Positions 31,701 through 38,418 of a stretch of 51,282 nucleotides of DNA are shown here, in pieces (the stretch's first letter is position 1; each line of letters begins with the position of its first letter). The position numbers and the translations under genes were made by a program. The notes under the pieces were generated by a model that was given only the letters and a program-made list of their open reading frames with translations, ran no database searches and had not been told where the DNA came from. Location: contig JAPDKE010000046.1 of assembly GCA_029258725.1 (NCBI GenBank), forward strand, positions 1 through 51,282, written 5' to 3'. This DNA is from a bacterium (GTDB lineage Bacteria > Hydrothermota > UBA3072 > JAPDKE01).

Positions 31701-33986
31701 GTGAGGGATGCAGAAGGGAGGGGGGTAAAGGATGCAGAGGTTACCCTCTGGGTGGTGGATGTTGGAAATGTTGAACTTACGGACTATCACCTGAGGGACC
31801 CTGTTAAACTTTTCTATCCCCTTCCACCAGCACCTGAGGCACCTCTCTTTTCCGGAATCAGCATGGAAATGGATGAGAGATGGGTTCCAAACTTTGAGGT
31901 GAAGAAAGATGTGGCAACCAGCGTTTCTGTGGGGAAAAAGGAGGAAAAGATCCGCAAAGAATTCCTCACCCTTGTTTACTATCATCCATCCCTCATAACC
32001 GATGAAGATGGAAAGGTGAGGGTTTCATTCAAACTCCCGGATAACCTCACACGATACAGGATTTTTGTGTTCGTTCACACCCGGGATTCAAAATTCGGGA
32101 CATCCTGGAGGGATGTAACAGTCACTTTGCCCTTTTACATCAACCCTGTTATTCCAAACATAATAAGGGACGGGGACGAATTTTATGGAGGAGTTGTTAT
32201 ACATTCCTCAGTTATTCCTCATGGAAGGGCAGTGGTGGAGGTTGAGGCAGAGGGGGTTACACTCCTGGAGAGGAAGAAAACGGTTGAGGTGAGGAATGGA
32301 ACAGCAAGGGTCTTTTTCAGGATGAAGGCGGGAAAAGAGGATGCGGTTATAAGATTCAGGGCACGGATGGGAAGATACCGGGATGCGGTTGAGAAGAAAA
32401 TAGAAAGAAGGGAACTTCCCCTGGTGGAGACGGTCTCCACCTTCTGGGAGGTTGAGGATTCTGTTCTGGAAAAGATAAAAATTCCAGAAGACCCTGAGGG
32501 TGCGAACCTTGAGATTGAACTTTGTGGAAGTATCCTCTCAGGTGTTGGGGATGGGTTGAGGTATGCGGTAAAACGCTATCCCTACTCCTGCCTTGAGCAG
32601 CTAATATCCCGTGTATTCCCTCTGATTGTGGGGAAGGAGATAATAAAGGAGTTTGACCTTGTGGATATGGATGATGAAAAGATGGACAGAATGATAGAGA
32701 ATGTTCTATCAAAGGTTTCTTTATACCAGGCTCCATCAGGGGGATACAAATATTTTAAAGAAAGCCCGTTCCCATCCCCATACCTCACCGCATACGTTCT
32801 CTATGTATTGAAAAGAGCAGAAGAAAAGGGATACAGGGTGGATAGAGGTTCGGTGAAGCGTGCACTTATTTATCTTGAGTTGATTCTTCAGAAAGAAAAG
32901 GAGATACCGCGGTTTTATCCCGGAGAGGGATTGCTCACCCAGGCCTTTTCTCTCTATGTTCTTGCGCTCTGGGGAAGAAAACACGGGTGGATGTGGGAGG
33001 AACTTTACAGAAGAAGGCGGAAGATTCCCCTTGAGGGAAAAATATATCTTTTAAGGGCAGGGAAAATATTAAGGACAGGAAGGGAGGAGGAACTGCTGAG
33101 GGATATAAAGAATGCACTCAAAATCTCTCCCACAACCGCCCATCTTGAGGAACCGAGAAAAAGGGGATGGACCCTGCCGTCCTCAAGAAAGTTGACCGCG
33201 CTTGCACTAAAGACATTTATTGACCTTGGCAGGGACTATCCCTTCCTTCCCATGCTTGCAAGGTGGCTTGTTGTTGAAAGAAAGAAGGGGCATATATCAC
33301 CCCATCATCTTGCGTTTGTATTTGAGGCACTTGAGGCCTACTGGAGGAAGTATGAGGGGAGGGGGAAACCTGTGGTGGGAGAGGTTGAGGTGAATGGGAA
33401 GGAGGTGATGGATGTTGAGATTTATAAAAAGCCATGGATGGAGGCTGTGTATCTTGCACTGGATACCCTTGAGGGTGATATTTCTGTAAAGATAAAGAGA
33501 AAAGGCCAAGGGAAACTTTACTATCTTTTGAGGATGTTCTATCCCTGGAGAAGACCTGAAAAGCCTGTGGATGCAGGGATTGGTATAAAAAAGAGGATTC
33601 TCACACTGGATGGGGAGGAGCCTGAGGAGATTGAATCTGGCAGGGTCTATGTGGTTGAACTCACGGTTGAGGTTCCGGATGAGAGGGTGTGGGTGGTGAT
33701 AAATGACCCCCTCCCTGCTGGATTTGAGGTTGTTCCACGGTGGTCCAGGATAGAATCAAAGGATGTGAAAAAATGGAGGATGTGGATGAGGCACGAGGTT
33801 TACTTTGACAGGGTTATTGCCTATGCAAGGCATCTTTCAAGGGGAGTTTATGTTCTCCGGTATCCGGTTCGTGCAATAGTTCCTGGAAAATTTTCACTCC
33901 CACCAACCATGGTTCAGGAAATGTATACCCCCTCCGTATTTGGAAGAACGGAGGGGAGGATGATTGAGGTGAAGGAGGGAATATGA
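28767..33986 (+). CDS. Bacterial alpha-2-macroglobulin (thioester-containing)
   Basis: The 1,739-residue exported protein starts with a short hydrophobic leader (MFLFIVAGPYIISL). N-terminal Ig-like macroglobulin (MG) domains follow, including a typical bait-proximal segment VYVFTDRTLYRPGEKVHLKGVVR near residue 540. YYHPSLITDEDGKVRVSFKLPDNLTRYRIFV near 1075 is the standard MG10-like motif. The thioester motif CLEQ is intact (Cys1275 in YPYSCLEQLISRVFP), followed by the alpha-toroid thioester domain and a C-terminal receptor-binding-like domain. Bacterial A2Ms trap foreign proteases in the periplasm. No lipobox is obvious and no pbpC (peptidoglycan glycosyltransferase) partner is adjacent, unlike in many proteobacteria. 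The ribosome site is GGGGGTGGG. Confidence 0.92.
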   Translation: MFLFIVAGPYIISLSPLGEVRDKKPLISVTFSEPAVPLDVVEREIENPFIILPPVPGRARWMGTRTLVFIPDTTLTPATRYTVILNHEKIKGLKRDTSWTFETERPEVRRSIPADGSQWVSVRCTLYVEFNLPVEPSRVAEFIKLYATPGCPSRNKYVDIPEKRGRKREIFFSLRNPEGPERKRWKDPERVLVIIPEDTFPVESEIELTLLSGLPAKFGELGMDKKRSIKFRTYNHFRILGHSQVIRPEEALFISFSNPVDVKRAKNHIEITPPVEFTPGGYPTRLMLSGNFLPKHTYHVNVKPGLPDRWGHPLKNGIEFDFTVLEYTPTINLREGIWVTDKPFFPVSVKNIRELEVFYSLVSPYRIPGKYTFRRFRFKDIPYEVRDTVGKEIIKIKLPESQKKDTVLDLRKFLGKRKGGLVLIETEKPQKRRALLQIRDFNLCWGEGVWGSWVWITRMKDGSPVPGVDVSLFARNGRVMRREKTDSSGFAILPRGGDYLVAEKNTHAGILERNGFGRRLYAGVSGFSVRRYKQEKIYVFTDRTLYRPGEKVHLKGVVRKFSEKGIETPVREKIRIEIKGPDRKKVFEGKKRLNSYGSFYFEISLPRDAKTGVYSGRVEAPEGWGWFYFRVEEYHPKKAEVEIILPSDTLMEGDTCTFLVKAEYLTGEPVRGAGVEWKIYSKFSFKPPPEFRIYKFPSGYWKEEVIASGKGVMDSSGQFTAHVFLNPPAWTVPGRLRIDVVVHLPEGRDVHQERRGFLAPRSPIPGIWIPNAAWEVGDTVWGLIVVLDSGGNPVKGREAEVTVWRRRGKEKIKLKEMRILTDTIPVRMEFVPEERGSYLVTLVVAGDTVKRSFYVHTKGRYHKVHLIPLSEECSPGDTACFYLYFPFKTSTCLLIFEGRELYWSKVIKCGRRHVLKIPVEEEHAPGIWISAVSVTRNSRVGYGASRIRVRPVSRYLSCKILPSRENFYPGERAQVEVEVRDAEGRGVKDAEVTLWVVDVGNVELTDYHLRDPVKLFYPLPPAPEAPLFSGISMEMDERWVPNFEVKKDVATSVSVGKKEEKIRKEFLTLVYYHPSLITDEDGKVRVSFKLPDNLTRYRIFVFVHTRDSKFGTSWRDVTVTLPFYINPVIPNIIRDGDEFYGGVVIHSSVIPHGRAVVEVEAEGVTLLERKKTVEVRNGTARVFFRMKAGKEDAVIRFRARMGRYRDAVEKKIERRELPLVETVSTFWEVEDSVLEKIKIPEDPEGANLEIELCGSILSGVGDGLRYAVKRYPYSCLEQLISRVFPLIVGKEIIKEFDLVDMDDEKMDRMIENVLSKVSLYQAPSGGYKYFKESPFPSPYLTAYVLYVLKRAEEKGYRVDRGSVKRALIYLELILQKEKEIPRFYPGEGLLTQAFSLYVLALWGRKHGWMWEELYRRRRKIPLEGKIYLLRAGKILRTGREEELLRDIKNALKISPTTAHLEEPRKRGWTLPSSRKLTALALKTFIDLGRDYPFLPMLARWLVVERKKGHISPHHLAFVFEALEAYWRKYEGRGKPVVGEVEVNGKEVMDVEIYKKPWMEAVYLALDTLEGDISVKIKRKGQGKLYYLLRMFYPWRRPEKPVDAGIGIKKRILTLDGEEPEEIESGRVYVVELTVEVPDERVWVVINDPLPAGFEVVPRWSRIESKDVKKWRMWMRHEVYFDRVIAYARHLSRGVYVLRYPVRAIVPGKFSLPPTMVQEMYTPSVFGRTEGRMIEVKEGI

Positions 33987-34576
33987 AGAGGGTGTTTTTA
34001 TTTCTCCTCTTTCTTTCATGTGCAACCACCATCCAGAGAGGAGAAACACTCAGGAGAGGAGAGATAGAACTCGGATGCGGGATGTTTGTACATAGGATAG
34101 ATCTGAGTTGTCAGGTGTACGGTTTTTATGGCCTTACTGGAATTACAGATGTGGGAATTTCAGGAGAGGCCATGCTTTTACCAATCCCTGCTTACGGTGG
34201 GTGTTTTATCCAGGGAAGACAAAAAATTCTGAGGTTCAGGGATAAAAATTTTATCGTATCAGGAAAATATGGATATATATGGTCGGACGAAAGGACCTCT
34301 TACTGGCAGTGGGATTTTTTACTTGGAATAAAAAGAATGGATGGATATATGGCGATAGGGGGAGGGATGGTTTACAATCCATGGTTTTTCTATCGATGCA
34401 CATTGGAATCCTGTTACTTTCTTAATTCCCGACCCGTTTATCATGTATATCTCTCGGTGCCCCTAACGAAAAGAATATACGCTATATGGGAACTTTGTTT
34501 TGATACCTCCACCATTTACCCCGGAAGCATGGGTATTTTCTTTTATTATGTGTTTTTTGAAAAGAATAGGGATTGA
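33983..34576 (+). CDS. Lipoprotein of unknown function
   Basis: The 197-residue protein begins MKRVFLFLLFLSCATTIQRGE, a lipoprotein signal with lipobox FLSC (Cys13). The mature part is rich in Gly, Tyr and Trp with alternating hydrophobic residues (YGFYGLTGITDVGISGEAMLLPIPAYGG, WQWDFLLGIKRMDGYMAIGGGMVYNPWFFY). This pattern fits a small outer-membrane beta-barrel or barrel-associated lipoprotein. Its ATG overlaps the macroglobulin stop (ATGA), so it is likely co-translated; a partner role for the macroglobulin is possible. Its 3' end overlaps the convergent unknown gene by 31 nt. No family is recognised. Confidence 0.72.
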   Translation: MKRVFLFLLFLSCATTIQRGETLRRGEIELGCGMFVHRIDLSCQVYGFYGLTGITDVGISGEAMLLPIPAYGGCFIQGRQKILRFRDKNFIVSGKYGYIWSDERTSYWQWDFLLGIKRMDGYMAIGGGMVYNPWFFYRCTLESCYFLNSRPVYHVYLSVPLTKRIYAIWELCFDTSTIYPGSMGIFFYYVFFEKNRD

Positions 34577-35307
34577 TGATAAAAACCTGTACTTCTCATA
34601 GCCTCCTCATCCCTCACCGGGATTGAGTCATACCACAGGCGGAAGTGGATACCTTCAATCTCCCTTCCGGGAGAGGAGGGAAGTTCTTCATAGTTATCCC
34701 ATCCAGGACCATTGTATCTTCTGAAAAGAACTGTGAGTCCGGTTTTTCCGTCCACATAAACCTCTGCAAGTTCATTTTCACTCCACTTTGTTATTCTCAG
34801 GGTTTCGTATTCTTTTTCACCAAGTTTCACCCTGAAGGGACCCTCTATTCTTCCCTTACTCTCATACCTTCTCATAAACTCCCCGCTTGTGTACTCTTCC
34901 CTCATCACGAACTCCTCTCCCTTTCTTATTCTTCTTTTTATCACCTCCTCATCTATCTCCTCCACCACACCCCTTCCGTTTTTATCCTTCCTTATAAAGA
35001 GAAGTCCTCTTTCTCCATGTTCATTCACCTCTGCGTAGTAAAAACTTTCTCCCTCATACTCACCTCCGGGTGTGAACTCCCTGCAGTGAACCTCAAGGCA
35101 CTCCTTTCCGTGAACAACAACAGGACCTGAAACCATGCAGTATGAGATGGAGGTGAGTTTCCTCTCAGGATAGTCATAATCGCACCAGAGGTAGTGATCG
35201 TTTACCTCAAACCTGAAGTAAAAGAAAGGGTCTCCCGTAAGATAGATTTCCTCAATCTTTCCTCCTTCCATTATCTCAATGGAAGGCAGGCTTATCAGTT
35301 TTTCCAT
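34546..35307 (-). CDS. Protein of unknown function
   Basis: This encodes 253 residues with no signal peptide or membrane helix. It is rich in beta strands and charged residues: FFYFRFEVNDHYLWCDYDYPERKLTSISYCMVSGPVVVHGKECLEVHCREFTPGGEYEGESFYYAEVNEHGERGLLFIRKD, then YETLRITKWSENELAEVYVDGKTGLTVLFRRYNG. The latter part resembles LolA/MucB-like or YceI-like beta-sheet repeats only in style. Ribosome site AAAGGAGG precedes the ATG at 35307. It follows an ECF sigma factor and may be its target or modulator. I cannot assign a family. Confidence 0.7.
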   Translation of the reverse strand: MEKLISLPSIEIMEGGKIEEIYLTGDPFFYFRFEVNDHYLWCDYDYPERKLTSISYCMVSGPVVVHGKECLEVHCREFTPGGEYEGESFYYAEVNEHGERGLLFIRKDKNGRGVVEEIDEEVIKRRIRKGEEFVMREEYTSGEFMRRYESKGRIEGPFRVKLGEKEYETLRITKWSENELAEVYVDGKTGLTVLFRRYNGPGWDNYEELPSSPGREIEGIHFRLWYDSIPVRDEEAMRSTGFYHQSLFFSKNT

Positions 35308-35477
35308 ACCAACCTCCTTTTTGTTTTCCTTTCCTTTCTTTTTCCTATCCTGAACCCTCTTTCCCTTCCTCCCCTTGAGGGATGTGAAAGGGAGGAGTAA
35401 AGGTCAATCAGAGAAAAAAGGGAACTTCCAAGGGATGAAGGTGTTTTTATTTTTTTTATTTTCCTGAGATTCTCCAT
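35295..35477 (-). CDS. Doubtful small ORF between ECF sigma factor and unknown gene
   Basis: A 60-codon frame begins at an ATG inside the last codons of the sigma factor gene and ends overlapping the first codons of the 34546-35307 gene. The product is basic (RGGRERGFRIGKRKERKTKRR near the C terminus) with no membrane helix. Its position parallels the 59-aa membrane protein behind the first ECF gene, which is why I list it, but its composition is unremarkable and it may simply be a leader or chance frame. Confidence 0.25.
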   Translation of the reverse strand: MENLRKIKKIKTPSSLGSSLFSLIDLYSSLSHPSRGGRERGFRIGKRKERKTKRRLVWKN

Positions 35478-35914
35478 CTATCCTCCAGAACTTTTTTGAG
35501 TCTCTTTTTTCCCCTGAAGATGTGGGTTTTCACCGTTCCCTCAGGGATGGAAAGAATCCTGCCTATTTCTTTTATACTCAACCCCTCAACATACCTCAGT
35601 TCTATGCAGAGCCTCTCTTTCTCCGGAAGTGATGAGAGGGCAGAGAGAAGGTCCATAATATCGTCTTTTCTTTTTTCAGGTTCTGGTTGGGGATATCCCT
35701 CCTTTTTTCTGTGCCTGTCCACACAGAGATTTCTGGTTATCCTCAGGAGGAATACTCCGGGATTTTCAGGTATTTTCCCCCATCTCCAGAACCTCAGGAA
35801 GACCTCCTGGGTTATATCCTCCGCATCCCACTCGTTCCCGCACCACCGGTATGCCTCCCTGAAGACAACATCCTTCCATCGCAGAAAAATTTCCTCAAAG
35901 GTTTTCCTTTCCAT
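35456..35914 (-). CDS. ECF-type RNA polymerase sigma factor (second)
   Basis: From ATG 35914 the protein has 152 residues: MERKTFEEIFLRWKDVVFREAYRWCGNEWDAEDITQEVFLRFWRWGK (region 2) and LSSLPEKERLCIELRYVEGLSIKEIGRILSIPEGTVKTHIFRGKKRLKKVL (region 4, helix-turn-helix). A slightly longer reading from 35923 or 35929 is possible, but the ATG at 35914 fits the predicted ECF-type promoter best, as it lies just after it. The nearest genes downstream on its strand are the small ORF and the unknown gene at 34546. No clear anti-sigma protein with a membrane helix is adjacent, unlike the first ECF locus. Confidence 0.9.
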   Translation of the reverse strand: MERKTFEEIFLRWKDVVFREAYRWCGNEWDAEDITQEVFLRFWRWGKIPENPGVFLLRITRNLCVDRHRKKEGYPQPEPEKRKDDIMDLLSALSSLPEKERLCIELRYVEGLSIKEIGRILSIPEGTVKTHIFRGKKRLKKVLEDRWRISGK

Positions 35915-35924
35915 CCCCTTCATA

Positions 35925-35953
35925 TACACGATAGAATAACCGGTAAGGTTTCA
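35925..35953 (-). promoter_or_regulatory. Probable ECF-type promoter of the second sigma factor gene
   Basis: On the minus strand TGAAAC (35953-35948), 17-nt spacer, CGTGTA (35930-35925). This is close to the TGAAAC-N16-CGTATA consensus known for Bacillus SigW/SigX-type ECF factors, suggesting autoregulation. It predicts a very short or no leader before ATG 35914. Confidence 0.5.
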
Positions 35954-36141
35954 AAAATCCATAAACCTAATCTGAGGATTTTTGTGGGCAATTTTGGGGA
36001 GTGGGATTATCGCTCTCTGCCACGATTGGGGATAAAACTACGGAGGAATTTTTCCTTCCGGGGGAAGTTTTCTCTGGAAATCCAGGATTCTTTCATCCAC
36101 CAACCCTCATACACCCCTTCCACAAAAACGCTCAATTTAGG
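35954..36141. other. Intergenic stretch without a recognisable gene
   Basis: Between the ECF promoter and the tail remnant. Short open frames exist on the plus strand, but none has a ribosome site, conserved motif or clear coding pattern. It could be a decayed exported-protein gene, given that the following remnant has lost its 5' part. Confidence 0.4.
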
Positions 36142-36248
36142 ATGTTTACACTCAATTTATTCCTCAGGAAGATAAGGCACAGATAAGGCTGGTGGCAGGG
36201 AGAATCGAGGTTGACAGATGGAAAAAATGGGTTACAATAAAGATATAA
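36142..36248 (+). pseudogene. Remnant of the shared C-terminal tail tract
   Basis: The last ~35 codons of the shared tail (VYTQFIPQ-----AQIRLVAGRIEVDRWKKWVTIKI, then stop) are present in frame and almost identical to positions 40827-40933 and 44891-44997. Upstream similarity stops abruptly, and an in-frame TAG precedes it. It is therefore the 3' end of a lost third array member. Its downstream flank is the first copy of the leader cassette, as at the other two tail ends. Confidence 0.85.
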
Positions 36249-36259
36249 GGAGGAAAGGA

Positions 36260-36382
36260 ATGAGAAATTGTAAAGATTTCATGGTTATCCATCTTGCCCC
36301 TTCCTATCCCGAGAGGGAGGAAAAGGAGGAAGGGGTTTTTGTTTTTTTAAAAAACGGGAAAGGAGGATTAGATGAAAAATGA
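36260..36382 (+). CDS. Conserved leader small ORF, copy 1 (attenuator-like cassette)
   Basis: Forty codons starting MRNCKDFMVIHLAPSYPERE, with a strong ribosome site (AAGGAGGAAAGGA). Two further copies of this frame lie at 40945 and 45009. Substitutions between copies change codons but never the frame up to the V-F-V-F-L segment. Codons 13-30 overlap a terminator hairpin, and the stop lies 11 nt inside the next gene. The arrangement suggests a translated leader that affects read-through into the downstream gene. A peptide product may or may not matter. Confidence 0.55.
   Translation: MRNCKDFMVIHLAPSYPEREEKEEGVFVFLKNGKGGLDEK
36297..36348 (+). terminator. Terminator hairpin inside leader cassette 1
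   Basis: CCCCTTCCT (36297-36305) pairs with AGGAAGGGG (36327-36335); an inner TCCC-GAGA-GGGA hairpin sits in the loop, and TTTTTGTTTTTTT follows. This is a good intrinsic terminator, yet the next gene's ATG is only 36 nt downstream and is reached by the leader ORF. Confidence 0.75.
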
Positions 36383-37049
36383 ACAAATTCTTTTTATACT
36401 TTTTCTCTCTTTAATGTTAACTTTCAGAATAATGGCTTTTGAGAATGGAGACATTAGAACAAGCTCGGGTTGGCTTAATGGAGATAACATGGAGTATAAA
36501 AGTATTTTAGAGATGGAGCAGAGATTTCTTTCACGAGGGATAGAGAAAAATTTAAGAAGCAGAGTTTGTGCAGAAGATGCTTTTGCATATAAAAATGAAA
36601 ATGGCGTGAGAAATTCAAATTGGGAAGTGAAAATTGGTATAAAGGGAAGCGAAATCCTTGGATTATACGGAGAGTATCGTTTATACCCGGGATTTGGAAT
36701 ATTTCTGGATTATTACTTCCAGCCCATTCTGGGGCTTCCAATAAACAATATTGAGTTTTGCATTGAAAGAGTATCTACCTACCGAATGTTAGATATAACC
36801 TTACCAACTGTAATCGTAGGTTTTAGAATGCAAAGCCCGTTCCCGTTTCTTTCAAACTGTATAGGAATAAAGTGTTATTATATTATTCCCTGCCTATACG
36901 GATATATCAGCCTGAATCTTAGTTCTTTTGTAAAGATAAGAATAGGAACACACATCTTTCCTATTTTAAGTCCAGAAGGGAGAGGGGGTATTTTCCCATC
37001 GGGTGAAATGATCATGAGTTTTTGGAGTAAAGGATGGAGGATACGATGA
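36372..37049 (+). CDS. Exported, probably beta-barrel protein of unknown function
   Basis: The 225-residue protein has a signal peptide (MKNEQILFILFLSLMLTFRIMAF). The mature part has alternating, aromatic-rich strands: YGEYRLYPGFGIFLDYYFQPILGLPINNIEFCIERVS, TLPTVIVGFRMQSPFPFLSNCIGIKCYYIIPCLYGYISLNLSSFVKIRIGTHIFPI. The pattern fits an outer-membrane barrel. It is paralogous to the next gene over its C-terminal half (F-x-P-x-x-G-L-P-I, R-x-x-S-P, I-G-I-K-x-Y-Y, G-x-x-I-F-P). It lies behind leader cassette 1, and its stop overlaps the next start (ATGA). Confidence 0.7.
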   Translation: MKNEQILFILFLSLMLTFRIMAFENGDIRTSSGWLNGDNMEYKSILEMEQRFLSRGIEKNLRSRVCAEDAFAYKNENGVRNSNWEVKIGIKGSEILGLYGEYRLYPGFGIFLDYYFQPILGLPINNIEFCIERVSTYRMLDITLPTVIVGFRMQSPFPFLSNCIGIKCYYIIPCLYGYISLNLSSFVKIRIGTHIFPILSPEGRGGIFPSGEMIMSFWSKGWRIR

Positions 37050-37603
37050 AAAAAGACATAATCTTTATTATTTTTTTTCTTTTTCCAATTATTGCACAAT
37101 CAGAGAATAAGAGCTTCTCTACGAAGCTTAAATTTACTTATTCTAATGAACCACGAAATAATCTGGATGGCCAGGATATTAGTAAAATGCGAATAGGAAT
37201 AACAGGGGGATTATTACAGACTGGGCAAAACACATTTATTATCCCCTTAGGAATTTACCTGGATTATCAGTTCAGACCCCTCTGGGGATTACCTATAACG
37301 GGATTGGAGTTCTCCTTAATCAGCTATTACGATGACGGCAAAATCACCATACCATTCCCTCACATATATGTGACTTATAGAATCCGATCTCCTGTTAAGG
37401 CTTTATCTTTTTACATAGGGATAAAATTTTATTATTTTCTTCCTTCACTTACAGGATGTGTCCTTTTGAAAATATGGAATCCACTTTACCTGAAAGTAGG
37501 GGCCTCTATTTTTCCTGTAGGAGTGGGGCAACAAGGTGAAGGAGGAGTTTCATTTTGGGGTAATGTAGATTTAGACTTTTTAAAGCAAAGGAAGATGCAA
37601 TGA
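37046..37603 (+). CDS. Exported, probably beta-barrel protein, paralogue of the preceding gene
   Basis: The start is placed at ATG 37046 (MKKDIIFIIFFLFPIIAQSE, a signal peptide), which overlaps the previous stop and has GGAGG before it; a frame from 37034 is less likely. The 185-residue product shares with its neighbour the segments FRPLWGLPITGLEFSL, IYVTYRIRSPVKALSFYIGIKFYYFLPSLTG and VGASIFPVG. The two genes therefore arose by duplication. Location in the outer membrane is inferred from the strand pattern. The stop overlaps the PHP gene start (ATGA). Confidence 0.72.
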   Translation: MKKDIIFIIFFLFPIIAQSENKSFSTKLKFTYSNEPRNNLDGQDISKMRIGITGGLLQTGQNTFIIPLGIYLDYQFRPLWGLPITGLEFSLISYYDDGKITIPFPHIYVTYRIRSPVKALSFYIGIKFYYFLPSLTGCVLLKIWNPLYLKVGASIFPVGVGQQGEGGVSFWGNVDLDFLKQRKMQ

Positions 37604-38418
37604 AGAACTGTATGCTCTTTATCCTTTTTTCGATCACAATAGAAAGTGCAGATAAAGCGGTGCCTATATGGCTTAAAGGCGATATTCATATGCATTCTAC
37701 TTATTCAAAAGGAGCTTGGACCGGGGGTGATGGAACTCCATATCAATTAGCAGAGAGAGCATTAAATCCAGGGGCAATGCAGGCGAAATTGGATTTTATA
37801 GTGATCACAGATTATAATTTTGATTTAGGTAATGGAAATTGGAATAACCTTAATGCTGATTGCGATAGTATTACAAGCACCCACTCCAATTTTTTAGCAA
37901 TAGCAGGAACAGAAGTAGGGAAAGAAGGCATTCCAGAAACTTTCTCGGAAAGAGGACATACAGGAGCGATTTTATTCAGAGACATTCCTTCAGATGTAAG
38001 TGATTGGCATACTTTATCTAATTATGAAATAATTCAACGGATACATAGCTATGGTGGATTAGCCGTAGCAAATCATGCTGGAGGAGTATCTTGGGGACTC
38101 ACTCGGTATGATTTTAATGATGGTGGCGATTGTTCCGAAATAATAGATTGTATAGAAATATATAATGGTATGTGGCAGTTTGATTGTCAAACCGATATGT
38201 ATGGAAATCCATGCGGAGATGCTATAGCTCTCCAAAAATGGGAAGAATTTTTGCTGGAAGGCAAAAGAATAGTTGCGGTAGGTGGGAGTGATTGTCATAC
38301 TTATAATGAAGATGTTCCAGGAAGTAGAGACCCCGATATAAATCCATATGGCACTTGTCAAGAATTTTGTGTAAGTTTTATTCATGGTTTATCTCCTCGG
38401 TTTCAAAGGTTTTTCTGA
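37600..38418 (+). CDS. Exported PHP-domain phosphoesterase, 3' end replaced by an IS element
   Basis: A signal-like N terminus (MKNCMLFILFSITIESADKA) precedes a PHP metal-dependent phosphoesterase domain: GDIHMHSTYSKGAWTGGDGTPYQ, FIVITDYNFD, AIAGTEVGKEG, LAVANHAGG, VAVGGSDCHTY. These are the His/Asp metal ligands in the normal order. Native sequence ends at about codon 250 (DPDINPY); the remaining ~22 codons are read from the left end of the IS element. The original protein was probably longer and may have continued into the tail tract that now lies on the other side of the IS. Substrate unknown; exported PHP enzymes act on phosphate esters or nucleic acids. Confidence 0.78.
   Translation: MKNCMLFILFSITIESADKAVPIWLKGDIHMHSTYSKGAWTGGDGTPYQLAERALNPGAMQAKLDFIVITDYNFDLGNGNWNNLNADCDSITSTHSNFLAIAGTEVGKEGIPETFSERGHTGAILFRDIPSDVSDWHTLSNYEIIQRIHSYGGLAVANHAGGVSWGLTRYDFNDGGDCSEIIDCIEIYNGMWQFDCQTDMYGNPCGDAIALQKWEEFLLEGKRIVAVGGSDCHTYNEDVPGSRDPDINPYGTCQEFCVSFIHGLSPRFQRFF
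38350..38375 (+). repeat. Left terminal inverted repeat of the IS element
   Basis: Begins GGCACTTGTC and ends with AATTTTGTGTAAG (38363-38375). The inner 13 bp are a perfect inverted match to 39686-39698; the outer 13 bp match only partly. Confidence 0.75.

Noticed and set aside
35954-36186. Short plus-strand frames before the tail remnant as real genes
   Set aside because: No ribosome site, no motif, and the frame is not continuous with the tail remnant.
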